This document shows, piece by piece, positions 52,759 through 61,252 of a DNA stretch of 64,000 bases; positions within the stretch are counted from its first letter, which is position 1; each line of letters starts with the position of its first letter. The translations under genes were made by a program, and so were the position numbers. The notes beneath the pieces are model-generated. The model saw only the letters and a program-made list of their open reading frames with translations, had not been told where the DNA came from and searched no databases. Source of the stretch: Bacteroidales bacterium SW299 (GTDB taxonomy: Bacteria > Bacteroidota > Bacteroidia > Bacteroidales > Bacteroidaceae); the NCBI GenBank assembly GCA_019550975.1, contig SDWH01000003.1, positions 1 to 64,000 of the forward strand, read 5' to 3'.

Positions 52759-54627
52759 ATGGAGAAAAAAAGTTTTTTGAGTGCTTTTATTTGCAGTTTA
52801 TTTTTGGTGGCCTGTGAGCAAACCGATTGGAGGGATTCTTCAAGAACAGAGCAGGAAGGTTTTGTCTTCCGTCTGCAAACTGCCAGTTATGACAATGCGT
52901 GTGTGGAAGAAAAAAGCCGTTCCTTATCTGTACAGAAGACTGACTATGACAGAGTGGAGTGGTATGTGACCGATGATGAGGGGAAAGTGGTGGAGAATCT
53001 GAAAGGCATGTATGAGCCTGCCTCGGCGGAACTCCATCTTGAAGGACTGAAAAAGGGAGAGTACAATTTGCTGTTGCTCGGAATCAGAGGACAAGGAGAA
53101 GAAGATGGCGCTGTGATTCATCGGTTGCGTGATGAAACGGATGAATGGATAACTTTTCCGTCTGATTTGCGCCGGCCCTTGTCTGCGGAATACTTCTATT
53201 CACGGACGCCTTTCAGCGTGAATGCAGTGAAAGGTCCGGCGGGAGAAGAGGAAACGGTCGCCTTCTCCCAGAATGTGATGCTGCGCCGTATCGTAGGGCG
53301 TGTGGATTTTTCATTATCTTTTAATAATGTTTATGTGCGCAATGCAGTCGTTTCGCAAAAAGTCAGGCTGGAAGAAGGGCGTTTCTATACCGGCTTGTCG
53401 GGCAATGGAAATTATGTCGGCGAAACCGGCAGATTTGCGCAGGAGTTGGATTTGAGTTCCGCAACGTCTTATCTTTTCCTGCCTGCTGTTTCAGGCTCTT
53501 CTTTAAGGGGCGAAGTAGAAGTCTGTACGCGCGGTTACCGGGGCGATCAGGTGCGCAGGGTTTTTGTCTTCGACAGCGTGTCTGTATCTGCAAACCGGAT
53601 CGGACAGATTCATACGTCAGTAGATCATCCCGACGACAGCAAGGGGCTTATGTATTTTACGGAAGAAGCATACAGGGAAGGAGGCTATCAGCGGATTCTG
53701 CAGGATAGCGAGCCGAAAGAAGTCTATGCGGATTCCCGGCAGCGTTCGTTCAATACGTCCCGACCGCTTCAGGCAAATGTTGCCGAGGACGGCCGTTTGC
53801 ATTTACGTTTCTATTCGCCCCGGGAGCTTCGTAAGGTGCTGGTGAAGGCACGGATTCCATCTGCGGAAAATGAGTTCTTCAATCTGGCATACTTTGAATC
53901 GTTGCCTGCTTTTGCCGATTTCTATCAGGAGATGCCTCTGCTGCTCCGCGAAGGGGTCTATCAGACAGAATCCGGACGGTATATTACGCTGTCCCGGTTT
54001 GAGAAGGAGGAACTTCGGAATATGGAACTGAAGATAGAGGCAGACGATGCTTATTGGGACAAGCTCCAGAAGATTAAACACGGATGGAATGTTTCTTTCA
54101 ACCTGTATGGAGGTGACCCCGACAAGGCTGACGGCGGACCGGCCGGTAACTGGATGGGCATTCGCCCGGTGCATTGCCGGGAGGCGGTTGCCCTGTTCAT
54201 TAATTTCACTTATATGATTGATATGCCCGAGCACGAGGAAATATTGCGTGCCAACGAAGACCGCCTTTATGGCAATGGTGGAGTGGGTGATAAGGTGACA
54301 GCTGATGTAGTGCTGAAGCAAATGCGCCAGGAGCGTTCGCTGAGTGTGGGTCTGGTTTACACGGGAAACAATGTGTACGGACTGGGAGGCGGCAGTGTGT
54401 TCGGCGCATGGCAAGGAGGATGGTTTAATCATTATACAGATACGTATGCGTGTGAGGTGATGTTTCATGAGCTGGGACATGTGATGGGATATTCACACAG
54501 CAGCGCGTTTACCTACGGGCCTTGGGCTCAAGAACTGATGAACAGGTTTTATGTGACTCATATTCATGAGATGCCTGTTGATTCTCCCGATTATTTGAAC
54601 AGTAAGAACAATCCGAACAAATATTAA
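52759..54627 (+). CDS. Fimbrillin-anchor-like lipoprotein fused to a zinc metallopeptidase
   Basis: A 622-residue lipoprotein (lipobox LVAC, Cys19). The N-terminal half (about 30-300) has the beta-rich pattern of Mfa2/FimB-type fimbrial anchor proteins: VEWYVTDDEGKVVENLKG, LEGLKKGEYNLLLLG, RIVGRVDFSLSF and LFLPAVSGSSLRGEVEV. The C-terminal part has a complete metallopeptidase motif HELGHVMGYSH with His570, Glu571, His574 and His580, and upstream context (WFNHYTDTYACEVMF) typical of metzincin-like enzymes. I do not know this fusion as a described family. It starts a three-gene cluster; the next gene begins 4 bp after its stop codon. Location should be the outer membrane, and the substrate may be a fimbrial or host protein. 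Confidence 0.78.
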   Translation: MEKKSFLSAFICSLFLVACEQTDWRDSSRTEQEGFVFRLQTASYDNACVEEKSRSLSVQKTDYDRVEWYVTDDEGKVVENLKGMYEPASAELHLEGLKKGEYNLLLLGIRGQGEEDGAVIHRLRDETDEWITFPSDLRRPLSAEYFYSRTPFSVNAVKGPAGEEETVAFSQNVMLRRIVGRVDFSLSFNNVYVRNAVVSQKVRLEEGRFYTGLSGNGNYVGETGRFAQELDLSSATSYLFLPAVSGSSLRGEVEVCTRGYRGDQVRRVFVFDSVSVSANRIGQIHTSVDHPDDSKGLMYFTEEAYREGGYQRILQDSEPKEVYADSRQRSFNTSRPLQANVAEDGRLHLRFYSPRELRKVLVKARIPSAENEFFNLAYFESLPAFADFYQEMPLLLREGVYQTESGRYITLSRFEKEELRNMELKIEADDAYWDKLQKIKHGWNVSFNLYGGDPDKADGGPAGNWMGIRPVHCREAVALFINFTYMIDMPEHEEILRANEDRLYGNGGVGDKVTADVVLKQMRQERSLSVGLVYTGNNVYGLGGGSVFGAWQGGWFNHYTDTYACEVMFHELGHVMGYSHSSAFTYGPWAQELMNRFYVTHIHEMPVDSPDYLNSKNNPNKY

Positions 54628-54630
54628 AAG

Positions 54631-56856
54631 ATGAACCTGATGAAATACAATCTATATTTGATATTCAGTTTGCTGTTGCTGGTTAGCTGTAGTCAGAAAG
54701 AGGATGTGGCCGGTGAGTTGCCGCAAGGAACAATAGCGGCCCAGTTGAAAATATCCGGTATGCCGGGCGTTTGTGGCAGTGATGATGCGGAAGTTGATAT
54801 AAAGGACTTGCAGGGATTCCGTTTCGAGGATGGAGTGCTGGCAGAGGTCTTTCCGTCCTTGGCGTTGGATAAAGAAGGCATGTGTGTTTTCGTTCCGAAA
54901 AGAGAGAAGGGAGATCTGTATTTTCTTGCGAATGCCGGAGCTGCTGAAGGACTGGATAAACTGAAGCCGGGCGTATCCTTACTGGACGATTTCATGGAGC
55001 TGGAGGTTTCTTTCCCTTCACTGTCACTGGAGGTGCTTCCTATGACCGGCAGCATGGCGGTTGAAGGCAAGCATACGAAAGCCGTATTCATGAAACGCAG
55101 CGTGGCGCGGATTGATTTGTCATCGTTTGCCAAGGGAGTGTCTGTAAAAAGTGTGGCGGTGCGCAATGTCTTGACAAACGGCTATATGAATGAGTCGGAG
55201 GTTGTCCGTACGCCCGAAACAGACGAGAAGACCGATTTTGAGAAAGTGTTTGAAGATGGCTGTTTCATGAACCGGAGCGAACCTTTGTTTTATATGGCCG
55301 AACAGAAGAATGCGGGGCTGGCAGTAGAGATTCTGTTGGACTGCAACGGTTCCTGGCAGCGTTTGGAAGCGCGACTGCCTGAAACGATCAGAAGAAACAC
55401 GGTTTATGATTTGCAGGTGAGCGGTCTGGGGGCTTCGGCAAAAGTGGATGTCATTGCAGGAGATTGGGAGTCTGGTGACGGAACCGTTTCTGAAAATCGT
55501 CCGCTGGGAGTGATTGATCCGTCCGCATCTGAATTGTCCGGCGGCGTGCGGATCAATGCGACAAACGATACGGTGCATGTTCCTTATTATGGTTCTGACT
55601 TTCGGCTGGCTTTATTGGGCGAAGAAGGTGCCAGAATAAAAGTGGAGGGCACTGTTGACGGAGTGATTGTGAACCAGACTGCAGCGCGCACTCTGCAAAA
55701 AGTAGCTGAAGTGTCAGTTTCAAGCAAAGTGCGTATGCCGGGCACAAAAAAGGAGTACATTTATCTGGATGTATATAGCCGGGACACATATGCTGCAAGA
55801 GTTGTGCTTGTCTTTGAGGGAAGTCCGGTGAGATTGGAAGGACAGATCCGTTTTGATTCGGATGGAATATGCGACTTCAACCGCTATATAGACGGTGAGT
55901 TGGGGATGATCACATTGCCGGAAGGCAGGGAAATCCGCCTGGAGTTTGCCGGAGATTCGCCCCATTGGATGAAACTGGATCAGAACGAGGAAGGCTCCTG
56001 GCGTTTGCTGGGAGGATGGAAACCGAACGATCCGGAGGCGGACGGGCGTGTGCAGGAAGGAAAGATTGTGATTTCCGGTACAGACGGTCTGCATCGGGAA
56101 GTCTATACGGTGCGGCGCATCAACTGGGGATTGCCGGTGGTGAACATCCATGGCACATGGTGGTGCAAGTATAATCTGCGCGGAAATGTAAAGCGTTTTG
56201 AGGATCAGGTGCTCATCCAGAGCGATCCGGCGACGCAAGAAAATCTGGCGCAATACCTGATGAACTGTAGCGAGAGCGAACTGCTGGCTTTGATGGGGCA
56301 TCAATATCAGGGAGGAAACAATGACGGACTGCCTCTGTCGCATAACGGAAACAGCTTCTATTATGACGGGATGAAGTCTTCCGGACAGAATTTTGGCACG
56401 ATGGGTCCGTCTGAAATGGCTCCTGACGGTTACCGGATTCCGAGTTATGAGGATTATGCTTTCTTTTCGTGGGGAGATAATGTGAATTTGGGCGGTGTCG
56501 GTTCACGTCCGTTCAACAACAAAACGGGCCAGCGCCTGAACGTGACGGTTGCCGAACGTGATGTGTCGTTTTTGGGAAATCATTTCGGCGTTGTTTCCTT
56601 TTATGACTTTGAGCAGGATGGAAACCATTGGGTCTTGTACGGGCTGGGCCATCAGTGGAATACGACGCCCGGAAGTATCGCCCGGATGAACATCTTGTTC
56701 GCCACTTATGGGCATTCGTCGAACACATGGGGCATGGAAGGATATGCTTCGAGTGAAAATCCGGGTAACAACTGGTTCAAGTTTGTGCCTCAGAACAGTC
56801 AGAAGACACGGACCATCCGGTGCGTGAAGAATGCTGTGGAGTATATTTATGACTGA
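54631..56856 (+). CDS. Fimbrillin-like lipoprotein with FGE/Fibrobacter-paralogous-like C-terminal domain (paralog A)
   Basis: A 741-residue lipoprotein (lipobox LVSC, Cys20). Residues about 25-280 look like a fimbrillin: LPMTGSMAVEG, then MKRSVARIDLSSFAKGVSVKSVAVRN. A middle segment (DFNRYIDGELGMITLPEG, GWKPNDPEADGRVQEGKIVISG, HGTWWCKYNLRGN) is shared with paralog B at 57063. The C-terminal 200 residues contain APDGYRIPSYEDYAFF and end TRTIRCVKNAVEYIYD, resembling FGE-sulfatase or Fibrobacter-paralogous domains. It follows the metallopeptidase gene by 4 bp and is certainly co-transcribed with it. Probably a surface adhesin or tip protein; this is inference. Confidence 0.75.
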   Translation: MNLMKYNLYLIFSLLLLVSCSQKEDVAGELPQGTIAAQLKISGMPGVCGSDDAEVDIKDLQGFRFEDGVLAEVFPSLALDKEGMCVFVPKREKGDLYFLANAGAAEGLDKLKPGVSLLDDFMELEVSFPSLSLEVLPMTGSMAVEGKHTKAVFMKRSVARIDLSSFAKGVSVKSVAVRNVLTNGYMNESEVVRTPETDEKTDFEKVFEDGCFMNRSEPLFYMAEQKNAGLAVEILLDCNGSWQRLEARLPETIRRNTVYDLQVSGLGASAKVDVIAGDWESGDGTVSENRPLGVIDPSASELSGGVRINATNDTVHVPYYGSDFRLALLGEEGARIKVEGTVDGVIVNQTAARTLQKVAEVSVSSKVRMPGTKKEYIYLDVYSRDTYAARVVLVFEGSPVRLEGQIRFDSDGICDFNRYIDGELGMITLPEGREIRLEFAGDSPHWMKLDQNEEGSWRLLGGWKPNDPEADGRVQEGKIVISGTDGLHREVYTVRRINWGLPVVNIHGTWWCKYNLRGNVKRFEDQVLIQSDPATQENLAQYLMNCSESELLALMGHQYQGGNNDGLPLSHNGNSFYYDGMKSSGQNFGTMGPSEMAPDGYRIPSYEDYAFFSWGDNVNLGGVGSRPFNNKTGQRLNVTVAERDVSFLGNHFGVVSFYDFEQDGNHWVLYGLGHQWNTTPGSIARMNILFATYGHSSNTWGMEGYASSENPGNNWFKFVPQNSQKTRTIRCVKNAVEYIYD

Positions 56857-56910
56857 CAGCCGGTCTGTCCTGTGCAGGCATGATTTTCGGATTGCCTCGT
56901 GGATAAGTCT

Positions 56911-56994
56911 GTCTTTAGGATAAAGATGTATGTCTTCAGGCTGGAGATACACATCCTTAAGCTGGAGATGTATATCTCTAGCCTGGAGATACAG
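56911..56994 (+). repeat. Copy 3 of 84-bp element made of four 21-bp palindromic units
   Basis: Four consecutive 21-bp units begin GTCTTTAGGATAAAGAT, GTCTTCAGGCTGGAGAT, ATCCTTAAGCTGGAGAT and ATCTCTAGCCTGGAGAT. The upstream flank AGTCTGTCTT matches copy 1. It starts 54 bp after paralog A's stop codon and ends 68 bp before paralog B. Several frames are open through it on both strands because of its composition; none has support as a gene. Confidence 0.87.
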
Positions 56995-57062
56995 ATTATC
57001 CGGACATATCGTACTTTGTCTATCTGACATGTCATTTTTTATTAACGAAAAAACAAGTAATC

Positions 57063-59354
57063 ATGCAATTGAATAAACTATTTCTGAAAGTTACCGTTTG
57101 CCTGTTTTTGGCAGTTCTTCTTTTTCAGTCGTGTGCCGACGAGGAGGCTCCTGGAGTTTCTCCTCCTGCTGCCTCTTCGGTCAAGATAAAGTTTTCCGCT
57201 TTTCCTGCCTCTTCTGCCGGCGATTCGCTGGCAGAAAGGGATGACCGCCTGACATCAGTGAAGGCCTGGCTTTTTGAGAACGGCATCCTGTCGGAAGTGT
57301 GGGAGCAGATTCCTTTCTCGGGGGAAGGGTATGAACTGAAGCTGGATAAGGTTTCAGGGCGTTTGTATGCCGTGGCAGCAGAAGACGGTCTGGCTATGGA
57401 CATGCGGGATGCTGTTGTCGGAACTTTGACAGAGCAGGAATGGCTGAAGGCGACGGTGAAGATGAAAGGCGATGAATTGAAACATTTTGCAACCGGCAGT
57501 TTGGACTTGTCCGCTGGTGAAAGCCGCGTGTCCTCCTCAACGCTTGTACTGAAGCGGGGCATTGCCCGTTTTGACTTGCAGATTGAACCGGATCAGTCGA
57601 TAGAGGTAGAGTCGCTGACTTTGAAGAATGCGCTTCAGGATGCCTATTGCTTTCCGCAGGAGTCGGTGACTGTACCTGAAGATGCCGTATACGGCGACCA
57701 TGTGGTACGTTTCTCTTCGCCCTTGACAAGCGACAGTCTGGGAGTCGTTCATGTTTACGAGCAGGCTAATCCGGAGCTGAAAGTCTGCATCGATGCGAAA
57801 GTGTCCGGCAGTCCGGTCCGTCTTGAAGAAAAAATGCCTGAGGTCATCAGGCGTAATTCAGTTTATGTGGTGAAAGTGAAAAACGAAGAACAAGGCCTGC
57901 AGCTTAGCATTGAAGAGTGGAATAAAGAGCATATAGACCTGGATGTGTCGGTGAGCAGCCGGCTGAAGATCGCTTCGGCCTCCGTTTTGCCGGAGGGAGT
58001 GGAAGTAGCGGATGAAGGAAGCACGCTGAAACTTCCGCATGCGGCAACGGATTTTGTATTTGGCGTCGATTGCGACAACGAGCTTGAACTGGTTTCTGCC
58101 GAAGGAAGTGCACTCGTGCAGGTTGAGGCTGTTCCGCAAACAGGTGCGAATCTGTATAGGGTGCGCAAGCCGCTGTATGTGCCGAACCATCCGCAGGAGG
58201 AGGTCGTGCTTCAGTTTCGCCGCAAAGGTCTGACAAATGCATACCCGGAAGATTGCATCAGGCTTTCAGCATCTCCGAATCCGGTGACAGTTTCCGGCCT
58301 GCTGGCTTTTGATCCGGAAACTTACGCTTGCGATTTCGGGCGTTATATCGATAATGAACTTGGCGTTCTGTCGTTGCCGGATGGCAAGCAGCTTTCTGTT
58401 GAGTTTGATAGAGGCGAGGATCCTTGGGTAAAGATCGACGGGAGAGATTCTTCGGGTGCTTGCCGTGTAATAGCCGGCTGGAAGCCGAACGACAAAACAG
58501 CCGACGGGCGTGTGCAGGCGGCCCGCCTGGTGATAAGCGATAAAGAAGATGCTTCACGACGTGAAGAGTATGTAGTCAAGCGCCGGAATTACGGCCTTCC
58601 CGTCACCTGGTTCCATGGGGTATGGTGGTGCAAATACAATGCCCGCGGAAATTCGAAATCATTCGACGACCAGATTCTGTCGTCGTCGGATCCGGCAGAG
58701 ATGGCAGGCAAGACTGTGTATGACTACCTTGCGTCTTGTCCGGCAGAAGACTTTCTGGATTTGTGGAAATGGGAATACATGGGCGACAGCGGAATGGGAA
58801 TGGAAGTGGTAGATGATGGCGGCAAGCTCGTGCTTGCTGGATATAATAATGGAGAGAAGGTTCATCTGAACAAATTGCCGGCCAACGCTTTGTCGCCTGA
58901 GGGATATGAGCTTCCGTCGTTTGAAGAATTCAACCGGATGTTTGATGCCACTGATTATATCTGGATGATGTGGAACGGCTCACATAAGCTGAAAGTCCCC
59001 TGGGAAGGCCACGAGATTGTAAACCGTGAGCGTTTTTGGCGTAACGGCCTGCAGCTTGGCACAGTTCCGATGCAGAATATCATTATCTGCCGGATGTCGA
59101 GCCCGGATTTTCCGGAGCATGAAGGAATTACGTGGTACGGTGCTTCCGCTCAGTGGAATTCAGACGGAATCAGGCATGCAGACCATTACAATAACATCCT
59201 GTTTGCGATGAGTTCTGCAACGGGGCAGGGGTGGTATATTGCAGGAGGCCTGGATAACCTGTATCTCAACAAGAACGGGGCAGGAGCAAACAATTCGCGT
59301 GTTTTGCGATTTAAGAAATCGCCGGTAGAATATATCTACGGGTATCTCGAATAA
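57063..59354 (+). CDS. Fimbrillin-like lipoprotein with FGE/Fibrobacter-paralogous-like C-terminal domain (paralog B)
   Basis: A 763-residue lipoprotein (lipobox FQSC, Cys24). The fimbrillin-like N-terminal part has HFATGSLDLSAGES and LKRGIARFDLQIEPDQSIEVESLTLKN. The middle segment aligns with paralog A: DFGRYIDNELGVLSLPDG, GWKPNDKTADGRVQAARLVIS, HGVWWCKYNARGN. The C-terminal domain has SPEGYELPSFEEFNRMF and ends VLRFKKSPVEYIYGYLE. The two genes are clearly a tandem duplication that has diverged strongly. It is the last gene of the cluster and is closed by a 16-bp stem terminator. Function unknown; a surface protein with an adhesive or ligand-binding C-terminal domain is inferred. Confidence 0.75.
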   Translation: MQLNKLFLKVTVCLFLAVLLFQSCADEEAPGVSPPAASSVKIKFSAFPASSAGDSLAERDDRLTSVKAWLFENGILSEVWEQIPFSGEGYELKLDKVSGRLYAVAAEDGLAMDMRDAVVGTLTEQEWLKATVKMKGDELKHFATGSLDLSAGESRVSSSTLVLKRGIARFDLQIEPDQSIEVESLTLKNALQDAYCFPQESVTVPEDAVYGDHVVRFSSPLTSDSLGVVHVYEQANPELKVCIDAKVSGSPVRLEEKMPEVIRRNSVYVVKVKNEEQGLQLSIEEWNKEHIDLDVSVSSRLKIASASVLPEGVEVADEGSTLKLPHAATDFVFGVDCDNELELVSAEGSALVQVEAVPQTGANLYRVRKPLYVPNHPQEEVVLQFRRKGLTNAYPEDCIRLSASPNPVTVSGLLAFDPETYACDFGRYIDNELGVLSLPDGKQLSVEFDRGEDPWVKIDGRDSSGACRVIAGWKPNDKTADGRVQAARLVISDKEDASRREEYVVKRRNYGLPVTWFHGVWWCKYNARGNSKSFDDQILSSSDPAEMAGKTVYDYLASCPAEDFLDLWKWEYMGDSGMGMEVVDDGGKLVLAGYNNGEKVHLNKLPANALSPEGYELPSFEEFNRMFDATDYIWMMWNGSHKLKVPWEGHEIVNRERFWRNGLQLGTVPMQNIIICRMSSPDFPEHEGITWYGASAQWNSDGIRHADHYNNILFAMSSATGQGWYIAGGLDNLYLNKNGAGANNSRVLRFKKSPVEYIYGYLE

Positions 59355-59374
59355 TGGTGGCCGGATGAAAGGAT

Positions 59375-59444
59375 GGACGTATGAAGATGCAGTACCCGCA
59401 GATTTAACGGATCGAAATTCAGCATCTTCATACGTCCTGTTTTT
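59375..59444. terminator. Strong terminator between lipoprotein cluster and chuR
   Basis: A perfect 16-bp inverted repeat (59375-59390 with 59422-59437) is followed by TGTTTTTT on the plus strand, with a 31-nt loop. It lies between convergent genes and could also affect chuR transcripts. Confidence 0.85.
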
Positions 59445-59450
59445 TATGTT

Positions 59451-60671
59451 TCAGATTTCTCCCTTTTTGATGGCTTCCATCACATTTGCGGGAGCGCGCT
59501 GTGCCAGATATTCTTTTTTCATGTAGTCCATGTAGGGGGCGGCATGTTTAAAAAACTGATGATACCCTTTGCAAAGGTAGTTCAGTCCCGGTTCTCCGGA
59601 AGCAGCCCGCATGAAACGGTTCTTCGGGCATTCCCCGTTGCAGGCGAAAAGGTATTCGCATTCCCGGCACTGCGAAGGAAGTCCCTCTTGTTTCATCCGT
59701 CCGAATCTCTGCTGCTTTTCCCCGTACATCATTTCTACCAGCGTCTTTTCGTGAATGTTGCCTAGCTTGAACTCAGGGAAAACAAAATGGTCGCACGAAT
59801 AGACATCTCCGTTAAACTCCATTATTCCGGCGTGACCGCACCATTTTCCCAGCGTACATACTCCCGGCTGTTCTCCGACCCAATTGGCCAGCGTTGAATC
59901 GAAGAGTTGGATGAAATAGTTGCCCACATCGTTGCGTACCCATTCGTCAAAGATGGTGCAGAGAAAGTTTCCCCATTGTTCGGGTGAGATGGAGAAATCG
60001 GCCAGCTTCTCGTTTTCCTCAAGCGGAGAGGCCAGATGTCTGCCGTCGGCATGGGGACTGATTCTTTCTACGATGGGCGTGAACTGGATATAGCGGCAGT
60101 TTATTTCTTTGAAGAAATGGTAGAAGTCAAGCGGATAATCGCCGTTGAAGTCGTTCACAACCGCCAGTGCGTTCCATTCCACTCCGTGCTTGTTCAACAG
60201 GCGGATGCCTTGCATTACTTTGACAAACGAAGGACGTCCCTGCCGGTTCTTCCTGTATTCGTCGTGGAACTCCTGCGGACCGTCGATTGAAACTCCTACC
60301 AGCCAGTTGTTCGTCCGGAAAAATTCGCACCATTCATCGTTCAGCAATGTGCCGTTTGTCTGGATGCAGTTGTCGATGGTCCGTCCTTCCGCATATCTTT
60401 TCTGCAATTCCATAACGCGCTTGTAGAAGCTCAGCGGACGCATCAGCGTTTCTCCGCCGTGCCATGTGAAGAGCACTTGCGGCATTGTCTGCGACTGAAT
60501 GTATTCGCGGATGAATTTCTCCAGCAGCGCATCGCTCATTATGTGTTTTGAGATGTCTTTATACAGGTTGGATTTTTCGAGGTAATAGCAATAGTCGCAA
60601 GCCAGGTTGCAGACGGCACCTATCGGTTTCGTCATGATATACATCGGTCTGGCAAATGGAGCAGTAATCAT
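59451..60671 (-). CDS. chuR: Anaerobic sulfatase-maturating radical SAM enzyme (anSME)
   Basis: A 406-residue enzyme that converts Cys or Ser in sulfatases to formylglycine without oxygen. The radical SAM cluster motif is Cys21, Cys25 and Cys28 in CNLACDYC. FTWHGGETLM, QTNGTLL and VGVSIDGP follow. The C-terminal SPASM part binds two further clusters (CGHAGIMEFNGDVYSCDHF, CRECEYLFACNGECPKNR). The sequence matches the Bacteroides anSME closely from memory. No sulfatase of the CxPxR or SxPxR type is encoded in this window, so its clients lie elsewhere. Confidence 0.93.
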   Translation of the reverse strand: MITAPFARPMYIMTKPIGAVCNLACDYCYYLEKSNLYKDISKHIMSDALLEKFIREYIQSQTMPQVLFTWHGGETLMRPLSFYKRVMELQKRYAEGRTIDNCIQTNGTLLNDEWCEFFRTNNWLVGVSIDGPQEFHDEYRKNRQGRPSFVKVMQGIRLLNKHGVEWNALAVVNDFNGDYPLDFYHFFKEINCRYIQFTPIVERISPHADGRHLASPLEENEKLADFSISPEQWGNFLCTIFDEWVRNDVGNYFIQLFDSTLANWVGEQPGVCTLGKWCGHAGIMEFNGDVYSCDHFVFPEFKLGNIHEKTLVEMMYGEKQQRFGRMKQEGLPSQCRECEYLFACNGECPKNRFMRAASGEPGLNYLCKGYHQFFKHAAPYMDYMKKEYLAQRAPANVMEAIKKGEI

Positions 60672-60732
60672 TTGGGGTAGTTGGAATTTAAGCGTTAGTA
60701 ATTAATGGTTAAGCATACTCGGAGAGGTATCG

Positions 60733-61209
60733 TCAGTCCGGCATTTCTTTTATCTTGTCGAGCAGCCCCCGGCAAGCGTCTTCGAGGATGTCAAGCACAT
60801 TTTCGAAGCCCTGTGCCCCGCCGTAATAAGGATCAGGAACATGGTCAGCGATCTTGACCTTGCAGAAATCTGTCATGCGGCCTATTTTCTTCTCCGTTTC
60901 AAAGTCGGGAGCTTTTTCGCGCAGGGCATCGATGTTGCTGTCGTCCATTCCCAGAATCAGGTCGAAATAGTAGAAGTCGTCGGTCCGTACAGGGCGTGAA
61001 CGATGAGTCAGGCGATAGCCTCTTCTTGCAGCGTGCGCACGCATTCTTGCATCGGGCAGGTCACCTTCATGGTAGCCGCTGATGCCGGCGGAGTCTACTC
61101 CGATTTCATTCTCCAGTCCTTCCTTCTTGAGGAGCGTTCTCATGATCTCTTCTGCAGATGCCGAGCGGCATATGTTTCCGAGGCAGACAAAAAGTATTTT
61201 ATATTTCAT
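60733..61209 (-). CDS. Low-molecular-weight protein tyrosine phosphatase
   Basis: A 158-residue cytosolic phosphatase. The P-loop CLGNICRS gives nucleophile Cys9 and Arg15 (Cx5R), and the general-acid loop is the VPDPYYGG segment. Such enzymes dephosphorylate bacterial tyrosine kinases that control polysaccharide export, among other targets. No kinase gene is adjacent. It lies 43 bp downstream of the PHP gene and upstream of chuR on the same strand. Confidence 0.94.
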   Translation of the reverse strand: MKYKILFVCLGNICRSASAEEIMRTLLKKEGLENEIGVDSAGISGYHEGDLPDARMRAHAARRGYRLTHRSRPVRTDDFYYFDLILGMDDSNIDALREKAPDFETEKKIGRMTDFCKVKIADHVPDPYYGGAQGFENVLDILEDACRGLLDKIKEMPD

Positions 61210-61252
61210 GTAAGCAGCAAATAATTGGCAATTGATAATGAATAATGGAATG

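Noticed and set aside
26345..56994. The 21-bp repeats as a CRISPR array
   Set aside because: Units are contiguous with no unique spacers, units are degenerate, copies are dispersed and no cas gene is present.
56847..57035. Open frames through the 84-bp element on both strands, some giving heptad-like protein repeats
   Set aside because: A 21-bp period keeps any frame repetitive and often open. The corresponding frame in copy 1 has a stop, no start site or codon bias is convincing, and all three copies are intergenic.
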